Shown piece after piece: positions 12,651 to 27,190 of a DNA stretch of 64,000 nt (positions are counted from its first letter, which is position 1; each line of letters begins with the position of its first letter). This stretch comes from Xylaria sp. FL1777 (lineage: Eukaryota > Ascomycota > Sordariomycetes > Xylariales > Xylariaceae). Made by a program: the position numbers and the translations under genes. The DNA lies in the NCBI GenBank assembly GCA_022578965.1, contig MU400546.1:1-64000 (forward strand), given 5' to 3'. The notes beneath the pieces are model-generated. The model was given only the letters and a program-made list of their open reading frames with translations. It did not search any database and was not told the origin of the DNA.

Positions 12651-15600
12651 TTATTAATTTGTTAGTTTTTAAAGCTTAAAAAATTAATAGTATTTAAGCT
12701 AAAATTATAATTAAGTTATTTTTGCTTTTTAATTTATATGTAAAATTTTTAGTTTTTACGATTGTTAATTTTTTAGTGTTTTTTTGCTTTAGCGCTTTCT
12801 TTATTACAATCAAAAATATTTTAAATAGTTAATTATTATTAAAAATAGCGCGAACTTTTTTATTGTTTTATATTTCTAAGTTTTTAAAAAGTTTAATATT
12901 TTATATAAAAAAAGTTAAAAAAGCTGCTAATATTATATTATTATATAAGTTTTAATTCTTTTAAAAGTTTATACCTATACATTTTTTTAAACTATGTTTT
13001 TTTAATTTTACTTTTTTTTTTTTTTGCTAATTATTAGATTTTTTAACTAAAGTTTGATATTTTTATGCTTTATATAGCTTATTTGCTAAGCTAATAGTTT
13101 AGCAAATATACATTAGTTTTTTAGTTGCTAATAACTTTAAGCTTTTAAATTTAGTTCTTTAATATAATTTATTACTAGTATAATAATCTAGCTTGTTTTA
13201 AGTATTATACTAGCTATTATATAAAGGCCTTAAAAATATAAACTTATTTAAAACTTTATAATAAAGTTTATTTTTAGCAACAAAAAGTAAGTAGTTTATT
13301 TTTTGCTAATTATATATAGCAAAAAAAGCAATAATCTTTTGTTTATTTAAATAGTAATTTTTAAACATTTTATATATTTAATAAAATTATTAGTTTAGTT
13401 AAATTTTTTCTAAGTTATATTTGTATTTTTAGTAGTAAAGCTATTTTTATTAACAAATAAGTTTATAATAATACTAAACTACGCTTTAAAATTAATAATT
13501 TTAATAATATTTTTTCCGTAGATTTTGTTTTTTATTTTTATAGTAAGCTTTAAGCAAAGCTATATATATTCTTTTAGCTTTATAACGCTTAAAAATATAG
13601 CTAAAATATTCTATAGTTTTAGTAGTAAAACTAACATAAAGCATAAATTTAAAAAGCTTAAGTATTTTTAGTTAAAATAATTTATTAAGCTTAAGTTTTC
13701 TTTATTATAAAATTTATACCTTAATATTCTTTTAAATAAATTTAAGCTATTACTGCTAGCTTAATTATTATGCTTTTTATAAATTTTTATTTTAAAAAGG
13801 TTAAAAGTTTAATTAATACTTTTTAGAATTATTAATGCTAGTTATATTAGCTTTTTAAGCTTATTTCCTTTTTTTAGCATTATTAACATAAAATTAGCAC
13901 TAGGCTAAAGTTTAATTAAAAATACTACCTTTTTTAAAAGCAGCATAAATATAACAATTAATAACTTCTGCTTTTTTAAGTTATTTTTAAATAATAAATA
14001 TATAGTATTATATTAGTTTAAAATCTTAAAAAGCATTTTATTAAATTTTAGCTTGTTTTTTAACGTTTAAAGATTTAAAGCAATATAAGCAAAAAACAAC
14101 ATTACTTAATTATTTTATTAGTTTTAATTGCAAAGAATCTTTATTATTTTATAGCGTTGCTTTTTTAAAAAAGCAGCTATAAAGCTAAATTAAAACATAT
14201 AAATATATATAATAAAACTATTATATTTTATTCTTTTATTTATTTGTGCTACTAAATAGTTTAATAAAAAGCTAGTTTTATAAATATTACTTAGTAATTT
14301 ATGCTTATTAAGCTAACTAGCTAATTATAGCATTAGCTAAAAACTTTTTTATGCTTTTTTAATTGCTAGCTATTAAAATTTTATATTATTTTTTAAAAAG
14401 TTTATACTTTTATAAAAAAAAGCATCTTTTATGTTTATTTAAATTAAAATTTCCTGTAATAAAGTCTTTAATTAAGCTTTATATCTTAATTTATTGCTTT
14501 TTTTCTTTAAAATAAGCTATAGCATATTTAGTTTAATTTTTTAATTTAAACTTTTGCTAAAGTTATTTAAAAGTAATAGTATTATTTTTAGTATTAACTT
14601 AAGAACTTTTGCTGCTTTAAAATATAATTTAGCTTTTATTTAAATAATTGTTTAAATAAAAACACTAAAGTACTTTAAAACTTTTAGTATAAAGTTTTTA
14701 AAAGTAATATTTGTTTTTTTGTTTAAAAAGTTTTTAGATTTTTTAGCTTACATTTTTTTAAATTCCAAGCTTTTTTTTATAAGTTTTACTTTTTAAATTT
14801 TTTAAAGCTTTTAACAATTAAAACTTTTTAGTTCTAATAAAGTACTTTATTTATAAAAATTATTGTTTATTTATGTATTTTTAGTGTTAAGCTAAATAAA
14901 AAACTTATTATTATTTAAATAAATCTTTTTAATTGTTTGATTTATAAAAGGCTTTTTTTTTTATTTTTTAAGTTTTTTTTTATTTTTTGTTTAATAAAAA
15001 GCAGCTTTTCTAAATAAAAGCTTATAATAATTAGCTTAAAACATATTTATGCTAATTTTTTTGCTTAATATATAGCTTTATAAAACTTTAGTGCTATTTA
15101 TATTATAAGAAATACTTTATATAAAGTTTTAATTAGTTATAATAAAGCTATTATTTAGCTTGCTATTTATTAAATCGTTTTTTTTAATATTATAAGCTTT
15201 TGCTAGTTTTATTTTATAAAGTATAAAAGTTTAATTATTAGACTTTTTATTCGAAAATTAGTTTAGCTATTTATTATTTAGCTAATAAAGTTTTTTTTTT
15301 TTTTAACCTTTTTGTTTGCTTTTTATTTTAGCATTTAAATCTTTATTATTTAAAACAAAGTTTTTTTTCTATAGTTAATAATAAGCTTTTTGCTTAAGCA
15401 GCTTATTATTGCTTAAAATAAAGTTATATATTTACTTTATTGCAGCATTTAGAATTTCTTTTTTACTTTTGCTAATTTTTATAACTTTAAAAAGAACTTT
15501 TATATATTTAAAACTTGCAAAAAATTCTAGCTTTTTTAAACATTATTTAGAGTTTTAATATATAATGTTTTCTTTTTTTAATTCGTAAACAAAGCTATAT

Positions 15601-18125
15601 TTATAAACATAATAATTATTTATACTACATTTTTAATAAATAGTTCTTTTTGCTAAATAAAGATTATTTAATTTTATTTATTATAAGAAATTAAACAATT
15701 ATTTGCTTTATTTTTGTTCTTTAAAGTTATATTTACTTTTTTATAAATATTTAAAAATTATAACATTAATACTAAATATTTACTTTTTTAATAAGTTTAT
15801 ATTAATTTTATAATATTATAGTACTTATAGTTTTTAATTAATTAGCTAAACATACTAATTTTGCAGTTTTTTTAGTATTTTTTTTAGTTTTTTTTTTATA
15901 ATTGCTGCGTTTTTTTGTTTTAACTTTAGCTGCTATATTTGCTTAATAATATTATTTATGTTTTAATTATAAGCAAAATATTAAACTAATTTTATTTGCT
16001 GCCTTTTAATAATAACTGTTTTAATAGCTAGTATAGTTATATTAATAGTTAGTTTAGTAGCATTAATAGCAATATATAAAAGCTTATTAAAATTATAATT
16101 ATATAAATAATTAACTTTTTTTTATGCTTTGTATGCTTTTTTTGTTTTTTTAAAGTAAAAATTTAGTTTAAACTTTTTATTAATTTAGTTATTTAATGTT
16201 TTATAAAAGTTTTTATAAAACATTTTGTTTAAGTTATTATATAATTTTTTAAAAAACTTTATTATTTTATTAATAGTATTTTAATTTAGCTTTTTAAGTA
16301 AACTTTAAGTAAATTAAAAATTAAAGTAATAATTTTTTTAAGCTTTAATATTTTTAGCATATATTTAATGCTAAAAAAAATAAGTTTTTAAATTAGTAAA
16401 GTATATAGCTTTTAAGCAAGCTTTAAAATCCTATAATATAGCAATAGTAAACTTATTTTGTTTAAAGTTTTAAAGCTTAAACTTTTGCTTAAGTAGTTTA
16501 TAAGCTTTAATTTATAATAAACAATTTTTTAGTATTATTTTTATTATTTTTTTTGTTTAAAAAGTATTATAATAAATAAAAACTTGTTTAATTTTGTTAA
16601 TGTTTTTAAAACGCTTTGCGTAAAAAAAAGCATTTAAATTGTTTAGCTATTTGTTTACTTTTAACTTATTAAACAGTAAATGCTAATTTAACCTTAAGTT
16701 AAAAAGCATAAATAATAGCTTAATTTTAGCATTATATTTATTATTAAAATAGCTTAAGCTAAATAAAGTTGCTTTAATATTTTTTAAAAATAATAAGCTA
16801 GTTATTTTTATTTTTTTTGTTTATAAGTAGTTTTAATGTTTTTTATATATTAAAATAAAAAAATCTAACAATTTTTTATAGCTAAATTACTTAACTAAGC
16901 TATAATTTTTAAACTTTTAAGCTATATAATAAATTAAAATAAAGTTTATATAAAAGTAACAAAAAAAGTAAGCTATAAAAAATAATAAAAGTAAACTAAG
17001 TAAAAATATAAGTTTAAAAAAAAAAAAAGTATAAAATATTAAAAGTTTTTAAGTATTTTAAGTATTTAGGTTTTTTTATGCTATTTTTTTAAACTTTTTT
17101 TTTAAAAAACTTAATAATTTTTTTTGTTTATGTTTATAAAAACTGCTAGCTTATTTTTTATAGCTTTTTAAGTTTTCTTTTAAATGCTTTTATGTTTTTG
17201 TTTTTTATGCGCTTTTATTTTTTTGTATGCTTTATAACGTTTAGTTTTTTTGTTTTTTAATTTAGCTTGCTTTGCTTTACGCAAGTTTTATTAAGCAAGC
17301 TTTATTTTTTTATAGCTTTTTACTTATAAAAATAGCATGCTTTTTTTTTTTTCTTAAAGCTTTTTTATTTAATAATAAGCGTTATAAAAAAGCAATAGCT
17401 ACGTTTTGCGCAAAGTTTTTAAGCAATAGCTAGCTTATACTTAAAAAACCTTGCTTTTTATTTTTTAATAAAAAACTATATTAGCTTAAAAAATAAAATA
17501 TATTTTTAATTATTAAAGGCTTTATATATTAATATATAAATTTAAACTTGTTTAATGTAAATAAACGTTAAACTTGCTTATATTATAGCTTTTAAAAGTT
17601 TTAGTAACTTTTATTTTTTTTTTAAGCCTGTTTTTCGTTTTTTTTTGCTTATATAAAAGCAATTATGCTTTTTTTTTTGTAAAGCACTAGTTTTTTAGCG
17701 CAAATCTTTTACTTTTAGCCCTTTAAAAGTTTTTAATAAATAGTTTTCTAGCTATATTATTTTTAAAACTATACTAGCATTTTAACACTTAATTGTTATT
17801 TTACTAAAAAAAATGGAAACGCTTTATAAGCTAAATTAAAAAAAACAGTTTAACATTTTTATACGTTTGTTTTAAGCTTTATTAATTAAAAGCTGCTAGC
17901 TTAAACGTTTGTGCTAATTATAACTAAACTGCTTACGTTAAGTAAGCTTTATTTATTACTAGCTAAAATAACTAAGTATAATATATTGTGTTTTGTTTAT
18001 AAAAATTATAGCAATTAATAAATAAATAAATTAAACATATAAGTTAGCAATAATAAATTGCTTGTTTATTAGTTTTGTAGTATTATTTGTAGTAAGTAAA
18101 AAATCGGCTTTATTAAAAACACTAA

Positions 18126-18429
18126 TAAAATAAAGCAATATAATTGCGTAAAATTTACTACAACATTTTAATTGCAAAAAAATAAGTTATAACTTATATA
18201 TTTAAGCAATTAAGCTATATATAAATTAAAAAATCAAACAATTAATTAAAAGGCTATTTAATAATACAAATAAAGCAACTATAGTTAATTTTCATAATGT
18301 TAAGCGTAATAGTTAAATTTATACTTTAAAATTTAGCGCAATATTTATACTTTTATTTCTACTATATAACTTAGCCTAGATTTACTTTAATTAGCTAGTT
18401 AGCTTATTTAGCCACTTTACTTTATTTTA
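18126..18429 (-). repeat. E1 5' LTR, 304 bp
   Basis: This complete 304-bp LTR lies directly against ATAT (target duplication) and the remainder of the E2 5' LTR. On the minus strand the sequence just inside the LTR reads TTAGTGTTTTTAATAAAGCC. The primer binding site should be there, but the RIP changes prevent naming a tRNA. The inside flank is shared by E1, E2 and E3. Confidence 0.88.
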
Positions 18430-18433
18430 ATAT

Positions 18434-18526
18434 ATAGCTTAATTGCTTAAATACATAAGTTATAATTTATTTTTTTGCAATTAAAGTGTTATAATAAATC
18501 TTGTGCAATTATACTGCTTTATTTTA
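18434..18526 (+). repeat. E2 5' LTR, last 93 bp (split by E1)
   Basis: It continues the LTR sequence broken off at 3470 and ends ...GCTTTATTTTA, followed by the same internal sequence (TTAGTGTTTTTAAT) as in E1 and E3. With the 211 bp at 3260-3470 it makes one 304-bp LTR. Confidence 0.9.
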
Positions 18527-21500
18527 TTAGTGTTTTTAATAAAGCTAATCCTTTATTTATTACAGATAATATTACAAAATTAACAAACAAGCGATTTATT
18601 ATTGCTAACTTATATGTTTAATTTATTTATTTATTAATTATTATAATTTTTATAAACAAGTTATAATATATTATGCTTAATTGCTTTAGTTAGTAATAAG
18701 CAAGGCTTGTTTAACGTAAGTAGTTTAATTATAATTAGTAATAAACATTTAAGCTAGCAGCCTTTAATTATTAAAGCTTAAAATAAACGTATAAAAATAT
18801 TGAACTGTTTTTTTTAATTTAGCTTGCAAAGCGTTTTTATTTTTTTTAGCAAAACAATAATTAAGTGTTAAAATATTAGTGTAATTTTTAAAATAGCGTA
18901 GCTAGAAAACTGTTTGTTAAAAACCCTTAAAAAGCTAAAAAAAAAAGATTTACGCTAAAAAGTTAGTACTTTATAAAAAAAAAAGCATAATTGCTTTCGT
19001 ATAAATAAAAAAAAACAAAAAATAGGCTTAAAAAAAAGCAAAAGTTATTAAAACTTTTAAAAAGCTATAATATAAACAAAACTAATGCTTATATATATTA
19101 AATAAGTTTAAGTTTATGCGTTAATATATAAAGCTATTAATAATTAAAAATATATTTTGTTTTTTAAGCTAATATAGTTTTTTATTAAGAAATAAAAAGC
19201 AAAGTTTTTTAAGTATAAGCTAGCTATTGCTTAAAAACTTTATGCAAAACATAATTATTGCTTTTTTATAGCACTTATTATTAAATAAAAAAGCTTTAAA
19301 AAAAAGAAAAAAGCATGCTATTTTTATAAATAAAAGGCTATAAAAAAATAAAGCTTACTTAATAAAACTTACATAAAATAAAGCAAGCTAAATTAAAAAA
19401 TAAAAAAACTAAACGTTATAAAGTATATAAAAAAATAAAAGCGCATAAAAAACAAAAATATAAAAGCATTTAAAGAAAAACTTAAAAAGCTATAAAAAAT
19501 AAGCTAATAGTTTTTATAAATGCAAACAAAAAAAATTGTTAGGTTTCTTAAAAATAAAGTCTAAAAAAATAGCATAAAAAAACCTAAATATTTAAAATAT
19601 TTAAAAACTTTTAGCACTTTATACTTTTTTTTTTTTTAAACTTATACTTTTATTTAGTTTATTTTTATTATTTTTTATAGCTTATTTTTTTTATTACTTT
19701 TATATAAACTTTACTTTAATTTATTATATAGTTTAAAAGTTTAAAAATTATAGCTTAGTTAAGTAATTTAGCTATAAAAAATCGTTAGATCTTTTTATTT
19801 TAATATATAAAAAACATTAAAACTATTTATAAACAAAAAAAATAAAAATAACTAGCTTATTATTTCTAAAAAATATTAAAGCAACTTTATTTAGCTTAAG
19901 CTATTTTAATAATAAGCATAATATTAAAATTAAGCTATTATTTATGCTTTTTAACTTAAAGTTAAACTAATATTTGCTGTTTAATAAATTAAAAATAAAC
20001 AAATAGCTAAACAATTTAAATGCTTTTTTTTGTATAAAGCGTTTTAAAAACATTAATAAAATTAAATAAGTTTTTATTTATTACAATATTTCTTAAACAA
20101 AAAAAATAGTAAAAATAATATTAAAGAATTATTTGTTATAAACTAAAGCTTATAAACTGCTTAAGCAAAAGTTTAAGCTTTAAAACTTTAAGCAAAATAA
20201 GTTTACTATTGCTATATTATAAGATTTTAAAGCTTATTTAAAAACTATATACTTTACTAATTTTAAAACCTATTTTTTTTAGTATTAAATATATACTAAA
20301 AATATTAAAGCTTAAAGAAATTATTACTTTAATTTTTAATTTATTTAAGGTTTACTTAAAAAGCTAAATTAAAATACTATTAATAAAATAATAAAATTCT
20401 TTAAAAAGTTATATAATAATTTAAACAAAATATTTTATAAAAACTTTTATAAAATATTAAACAACTAAATTAATAAAGAGTTTAAGCTAAATTTTTATTT
20501 TAAAAAAACAAAAAAAGCATATAAAGCATAAAAAAAAGTTAATTATTTATATAATTATAATTTTAATAAGCTTTTATATATTGCTATTAATATTGCTAAG
20601 CTAGCTATTAATATAATTATATTAACTATAAAAACAGTTATTATTAAAAAGCAGCAAGTAAAATTAGCTTAACATTTTGTTTATAACTAAAATATAAATA
20701 ATATTATTAAGCAAATATAGTAGTTAAAGTTAAAATAAAAAAACGTAGCAATTATAAAAAAAAAACTAAAAAAAATGCTAAAAAAACTGCAAAATTAATA
20801 TGTTTAGCTAATTAATTAAAGATTATAAGCATTATAATATTATAAAATTAATATAAATTTATTAAAAAAGCAAATATTTAGCATTAATGCTATAACTTTT
20901 AAATATTTATAAAAAAGTAAATATAACTTTAAAAAATAAAAATAAAAAAAACAATTGTTTAATTTTTTATAACAAGTAAAATTAAATAATCTTTATTTAA
21001 TAAAAAGGATTATTTGTTAAAAATGTAGCATAAATAATTATTATGTCTATAAGTGCAATTTTGCTTACAAATTAAAAAAGAAAAACATTATACATTAGAA
21101 CTTTAAATAGTGTTTAAAAGGGCTAAAATTTCTTGTAAGCTTTAAATGTATAAAGGTTTTCTTTAAAGTTATAAAAATTAGTAAAAATAAAAAAGAAATT
21201 TTAAATGCTGCAATAAAATAAATATATAACTTTGTTTTAAGTAATAATAAGCTATTTAAGCAAAAAGCTTATTATTAATTATAAAAAAAAAACCTTGTTT
21301 TAAATAATAAAGATCTAAATGCTAAAATAAAAAGCAAACAAAAAAGTTAAAAAAAAAAGAAACTTTATTAGCTAAATAATAAGTAGCTAAACTAATTTTT
21401 AAATAAAAAATTTAATAATTAAACTAATATACTTTATAAAATAAAACTAATAAAAGCTTGCAATATTAAAAAAAACAATTTAATAAATAGTAAGCTAAAT

Positions 21501-24000
21501 AATAGCTTTATTACAACTAATTAAAACTTTATATAAAGCACTTTTTATAACATAAATAGTACTAAAGTTTTATAAAGCTATATATTAAGCAGAAAAATTA
21601 GCGTAAATATGTTTTAAGCTAATTATTATAAGCTTTTATTTAAAAAAGCTGCTTTTTATTAAACAAAAAGTAAAAAAAAACCTAAAAAATAAAAAAAAAA
21701 GCCTTTTATAAATTAAACAATTAAAAAAATTCATTTAAATAATAATAAGTTTTTTATTTAGCTTAATATTAAAAATATATAAATAAATAATAATTTTTAT
21801 AAGCAAAGTATTTTATTAAAACTAAAAAGCTTTAATTATTAAAAGCCTTAAAAAATCTAAAAAGCAGAACTTATAAAAAAAAGCTTAAAATTTAAAAAAA
21901 TATAAGCTAAAAAGTTTAAAAACTTTTTAAACAAAAAAACAAATATTATTTTTAAGAACTTTATACTAGAAATTTTAAAGTACTTTAGTGTTTTTATTTA
22001 AATAATTGTTTAAATAAAAGCTAAGTTATATTTTAAAGCAGCAAAAATACTTAAGCTAATACTAAAAATAATACTATTACTTTTAAATAACTTTAGCAAA
22101 AGTTTAAATTAGCAAATTAAATTAAATATGCTATATTTTATTCTAAAGGAAAAAAATAATAAGTTAAAATATAAAGCTTAATTAAAAACTTTATTACAAA
22201 AAATCTTAACTTAAATAAACATAAAAAATGCTTTTTTTTATAAAAGCATAAACTTTTTAAAAAATAATATAAAGTTTTAATAGCTAGTAGTTAAAAAAAC
22301 ATAAAGAAGTTTTTAGCTAGTACTATAATTAGCTAATTAGCTTATTAAACATAAATTATTAAGTAATATTTGCAAAACTAGCTTTTTATTAAACTATTTA
22401 GTAGTACGTATAAATAAAAAAATAAACTATAATAGTTTTATTATATATATTTATATGTTTTAATTTAGCTTTATAGCTGCTTTTTTAAAAAAGTAACGCT
22501 ACAAAATAATAAAAATTCTTTGCAATTAAAACTAATAAAATAATTAAGTAATGTTATTTTTTGCTTATATTGCTTTAAATCTTTAAACGTTAAAAAATAA
22601 GCTAAAGTTTAAAAAAATGCTTTTTAAAATTTTAAACTAATATAATATTATATATTTATTATTTAAAAATAACTTAAAAAAGCAAAAGTTATTAATTGTT
22701 ATATTTATGTTGCTTTTAAAAAAAGTAATATTTTTAGCTAAACTTTAGCTTAGTGCTAATTTTGCGCTAGTAGCGCTAAAAAAAAAAAAAAAGCTTAAAA
22801 AGCTAATATAACTAGCATTAATAGTTTTAAGAAGTGCTAACTAAACTTTTAACTCTTTTAAAATAAAAATTTATAAAAAATATAACAATTATGCTAATAA
22901 TAATAGCTTAAACTTATTTAAAAAAACATTAAAGTATAAGTTTTATAATAAAGAAAACTTAAGCTTAATAAATTATTTTAACTAAAAACACTTAAGCTTT
23001 TTAAATTTATGCTTTATGTTAGCTTTGCTGCTAAAATTATAAAGTATTTTAGCTATATTTTTAAGCATTATAAAGCTAAAAAAATATATATAGCTTTGCT
23101 TAAAGCTTACTATAAAAATAAAAAATAAAATCTATAAAAAAAATATTACTAAAATTATTAATTTTAAAGCATAGTTTAGCATTATTATAGATTTATTTGT
23201 TAATAAAAATAGTTTTATTACTAGAAATATAAATATAACCTAAAAAAGATTTAACTAAACTAGTAATTTTATTAAATATATAAAATGCTTAAAAACTATT
23301 ATTTAAATAAATAAAAAGTTGTTGCTTTTTTTACTATATATAATTAGTAAAAAATAAGCTATTTATTTTTTATTGCTAAAAATAAACTTTATTATAAAGT
23401 TTTAAATAAGTTTATATTTTTAGGGCTTTTATATAATAGCTAGTATAATACTTAAAACAAGCTAAATTATTGTATTAATAATAAACTATATTAAAAGTTT
23501 AAATTTAAAGGCTTAAAAACATTAACAACTAAAAAACTAATATATATTTACTAAACTACTAGCTTAATAAATAAGCTATAAAAGGCATAAAAATACCGGA
23601 CTTTAAATAGGGAATTTAATAATTAATAAAAAAAGGCAAAAAAAAAATTAAAAAAACATAGTTTAAAAAAATGTATAAATGCAAACTTTTAAAAAAATTA
23701 AAACTTATATAATAATATAACGTTAGTAGCTTTTTTAATTTTTTTTATATAAAATATTAAATTTCTTAAAAATTTAAAAATATAAAACAATAAAAAGGTT
23801 TATGCTGTTTTTAATAATAATTAATTATTTAAAATATTTTTAGTTGCAATAAAAAAAACGCTAAAGCAAAAAAATGCTAAAAAATTAATAATTATAAAAA
23901 CTAGAAATTCTGCATATAAATTAAAAAGCAAAAATAACTTAATTATAACTTTAATTTAAGTATTATTAACTTTTTAAGCTTTAAAAACTAACAAATTAAT
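18527..24000 (+). pseudogene. E2: unassigned 5' region (gag and more expected)
   Basis: This is about 5.5 kb between the 5' LTR and the first recognisable pre-RT sequence, much longer than a usual gag. Several plus-strand stretches read with relatively few stops and Lys/Asn-rich translations, as RIP-mutated coding DNA does. At about 19,270-19,560 a charged, helix-like stretch rich in Lys, Gln-type stops and Ala could be a gag coiled coil. About 20,700-22,150 gives another long readable stretch. Around 22,700 the pattern CYIY...C-x2-C might be a decayed zinc finger. No capsid, protease or zinc-knuckle family can be named with confidence. Equivalents lie on the minus strand in E1 (about 12,650-18,125) and E3 (about 50,860-56,333). 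Confidence 0.5.
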
Positions 24001-27000
24001 AAAAAATAAAACAATAATTTTAAATATAATATATAAAACAAAAAATAAAAAGATTTATTTTAGAAATAACGTGCTATTTAATAGTATTATTTCATTTAGA
24101 TTTTATAAGTAAAAAAAGCAAGCTTTAAAAAAAATAAGCTATTACTTAGAAAATCTTACGTTATTTTAATAAAATAGCATTTATTAAAACATATATTTAT
24201 GTTTTAGCACTACTTTTAAAAGTACTTAATTAATTATTAAATAACTAACTGTTCTTTTAAAAAAGCTTTATATAACTAACTTTATTTAGTAAAAGGTAGC
24301 ATTACTAACTAAAATATAGTATTGCTAAAAAATAGCACTTTTTTAAGACTTTTTTAAAATAAAAAAAATATATAATAAAATTTCTCTTTTTTATAAAATT
24401 AAAACAGTTTTTTATAAAATATAGCAAGTTTATAGCATTTTAATCTTTAAGCCTTTAAAAAATATTATTATAAAGGTTTTAAAAACTTAACTTAAATATA
24501 GTGTTTTTAAAAAAGCTTATAGTCTATATTATAACGCTTAGTTTTTAGTACAAAAAAAAAGTAAAAAGGTTTAATTAATTAACTTAGCTATAAAAATAAA
24601 CGTAGTTATTATATGTAATGCTAATTTTTCTTAAAGCTATAATAAGTTCTTTAAAAAGTTCGTAATATATAAAATAATCTTTATAGTTAATTTATTTTTA
24701 AAATATAATTAAATACTACTTTTTATTTTTAGCTAAGCAATAATTGCTTTTTTTATATTAATAAGCTTTTTTTAAATAACTACTTTTTTATAAAAAGCAA
24801 TAAATTTAGTAGCTTAATTTCTAAAAGTATTATTAAGGGTTTTATATAATATATTACTAATAAAATGCAAACCTTTCTTTAATAACGTAATAATTAAAGA
24901 ACTTATTACTAAGTATAATAATTGTAAAGTTGCTTTAAATATTAAGCAGTTTATATTAAAGCATTTTAAAAATTTTAATGCTATATTGCTTAATTTTAAA
25001 CTAGCTAAAATTATAGCTAGCATACTTAAAAGCAAGTAAGCAAAACAAACAATTAAAATAGTTAGCTATATATATAGCACTAATAGCAAAAGCTTAATAA
25101 AAGCAAAAGTAATAAAAATTCTTAAGTAAAAAACTTGCAAAAATATTACAAAAGTACAGTTTTTTTTAGAAATAACAGTATACTACTAAATATAAATACA
25201 AAAATATACTATAATTATAAAACTATTAATGGTCTTATTACAGAAAAATAAGCTGTTTTGCTTTAAAGAACTGCAGAAAAAAGCTATAAAGAAACTTTAA
25301 AAAGCTATTATAATAGCTTTTATTTTTATTACTTTTAATTACACAAAAAGACTTATTTAGTTAAAGGTTAATGCTTTTAGAACTAATTAAAGCGCTATTT
25401 TATGTTAAAAAGTTAATAAAGCTATTAAGCTAGCAAAATATAAGTTTAAAACATAAAAAGGCTTTAAAAAAAAATATAATGCTATAAAGCTAAAAAAGCT
25501 TACTATTATTAAAACTTTTTAAAAGTTGCGTAATTATTTTTATAAAATTACGTTTTATTTAAAAATTAATGCAAAAGTTTTTATAGCTTAACTAAACAAT
25601 AGATTTTTAGCATTACTAAATGCTTAATTAACAAAATAAATAGCTTATATAAAGACTTTTAATTTTATATTTTATTATATGCTAAAAAAAAAACATATAG
25701 CTATTAATAAGCTTTCTAAAAAACTTTTTAAGCTATTAAATAAGTTAAATAATTATTAAAAGAAAAATATAAAAAATTTTATTGATTTTTAATTATATAT
25801 AATAGCTATTATTATTACGTATAAAAAATTAAGCAATTAACTAATTAAAAGCTTAGTACACTAAAGAATAAAACTTTTGCTATACTTAAAAAAAAATTAG
25901 AGTAAAAAAAATAAGCAAATTACTAAGTATTTTATCTTTAAGCAAGTTTTAAAAAAACTTATAATAAAAAAGAAGCAAAAATACTTTAGAAAAAAAGCCT
26001 TTAAATTTTTTGTTAATAAGTTTACTTTATAAAAAAAAGCAAAATTTAAAAGAATGCTAAAAAAGATTATTAATAACAAAAGAACTCAAAAAGCTTTTAT
26101 TAAAGAAAATTATAAAAAAATAACATATAAAAGCTAAATATTTATAATTTAACAAATAACTTAAGAATATTACTAAAAAAGCCTTTATTAAAATATTTAT
26201 ATTGTAATTACTAATTGCTTTAATTACTAAAAATTTACTAATAGCAAAAAAACTAAAAAACATTATTTTAATTACTTTTTGGATTTTTTGGTTTTTTAAG
26301 TTATAAATATATAAACTATGCTATTAAGCAATAAATTTAAAGCTATTATAAAAGCAAAATGCAAAATAATAACTTATTTAAAAGCTAAACCTTTAAAATA
26401 CATAAATTCTTTAAGAATACTTAAATTTATTAAAAAAAAAATTATGTTTTAGCACAAAGTTCTTATAAAAATTAAGTATAATAATAGCTTTAAATTTAAA
26501 GAAAAAATAAAAAACGCAGTAAATATTTTAAGCTATAAAATAAACTATAGCTTAACTTACTATTTTTAAGCCTAAAGCCTTATTAAAAAAAGCTATAAGC
26601 TAATAAAAAAAAGCTTTATATAAGTAATAAATAAAACCAAAAAAAATTAGCTAAAATATTTAAACTTAATAGTATAAGCAAATTATACTTTTGTGCGCTA
26701 TTATAGCTATAGCTTATATAAGCTAATATATAAAAAAATGCTAATTTTACTAATAAAAAATGTAATACTAACATAAAAAGTAATTAAATAATAAAATATT
26801 ACTTTTTATGAAAATTTTATTAAAGCTAAAGTTAAGCAGCTAAAATGCTATAACTAAAATGTTATAAAAGTTAAAGCAATTATAACCAAAAAAAGAAAAT
26901 TAGCTATAAAAGCTAGATTTCGAAAAAACATTTATAAAATTAAGCAACTATTTAAAAAAAGCTTTTTTGTTTTTTTTTATAATACTATGCTTTTAATAAA

Positions 27001-27190
27001 TAAGTCTAATAATAAAAAGCTGCTATATAAATAAATTAGCTTTTATAAAGTTAAAAAAAATATTAATTATAAGTAATACTAATTAGCAAAACTAACTAGT
27101 AAAAAATTAAAAAAGTTGTTTTTTTTTAAAAAATTAAAGCAATTTATATAAAATAACTAAAAGTACTAAAAACTAAAAGATTTTAACTTT
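24000..27190 (+). pseudogene. E2: degenerate Ty3/Gypsy pol (RT, RNase H, integrase)
   Basis: The plus strand reads through the full Gypsy pol order. Pre-RT and RT occupy about 24,000-25,100, with the catalytic block P-F-F-N-N at 24872-24886 (family (F/Y)xDD), followed by VALNIxQFILKHFKNF, matching the post-catalytic block EVAPGIRRFVLEH. RNase H is near 25,350-25,400 (KVNAFRTN, family VDASxxG). The integrase core is at 26,270-26,620: VINIxTM with the first catalytic Asp read as Asn (26306-26308), IKYNNSFKF with the second (family KxDNGSEF, 26471-26497), and the Glu-containing block near 26,560-26,610. C-terminal sequence fades at about 27,190. No chromodomain was recognised. Many in-frame stops come from CAA/CAG/TGG. 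The gene is dead. Confidence 0.85.

Larger units (their letters stand above)
3471..18429 (-). mobile_element. E1: complete large Gypsy-type LTR retrotransposon, 14,959 bp
   Basis: It is bounded by two 304-bp LTRs in direct orientation (3471-3774 and 18126-18429). The target duplication is ATAC at 3467-3470 and ATAT at 18430-18433, the second copy having a C-to-T change. The order on the minus strand is 5' LTR (right), about 5.5 kb of unassigned 5' region, Gypsy pol, about 5.7 kb of unassigned 3' region, 3' LTR (left). The length equals that of E2 and of E3 without its two insertions, so the copies have mutated without indels. A fungal Gypsy element is usually 5-8 kb, so this one is about twice as long. 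It has no intact gene and would depend on trans supply. Confidence 0.88.

Noticed and set aside
3471..18429. E1 as a TIR DNA transposon (ends TAAAATAAAG...CTTTATTTTA)
   Set aside because: The short inverted ends belong to each LTR; the 304-bp termini are in direct orientation and a Gypsy pol lies between them.
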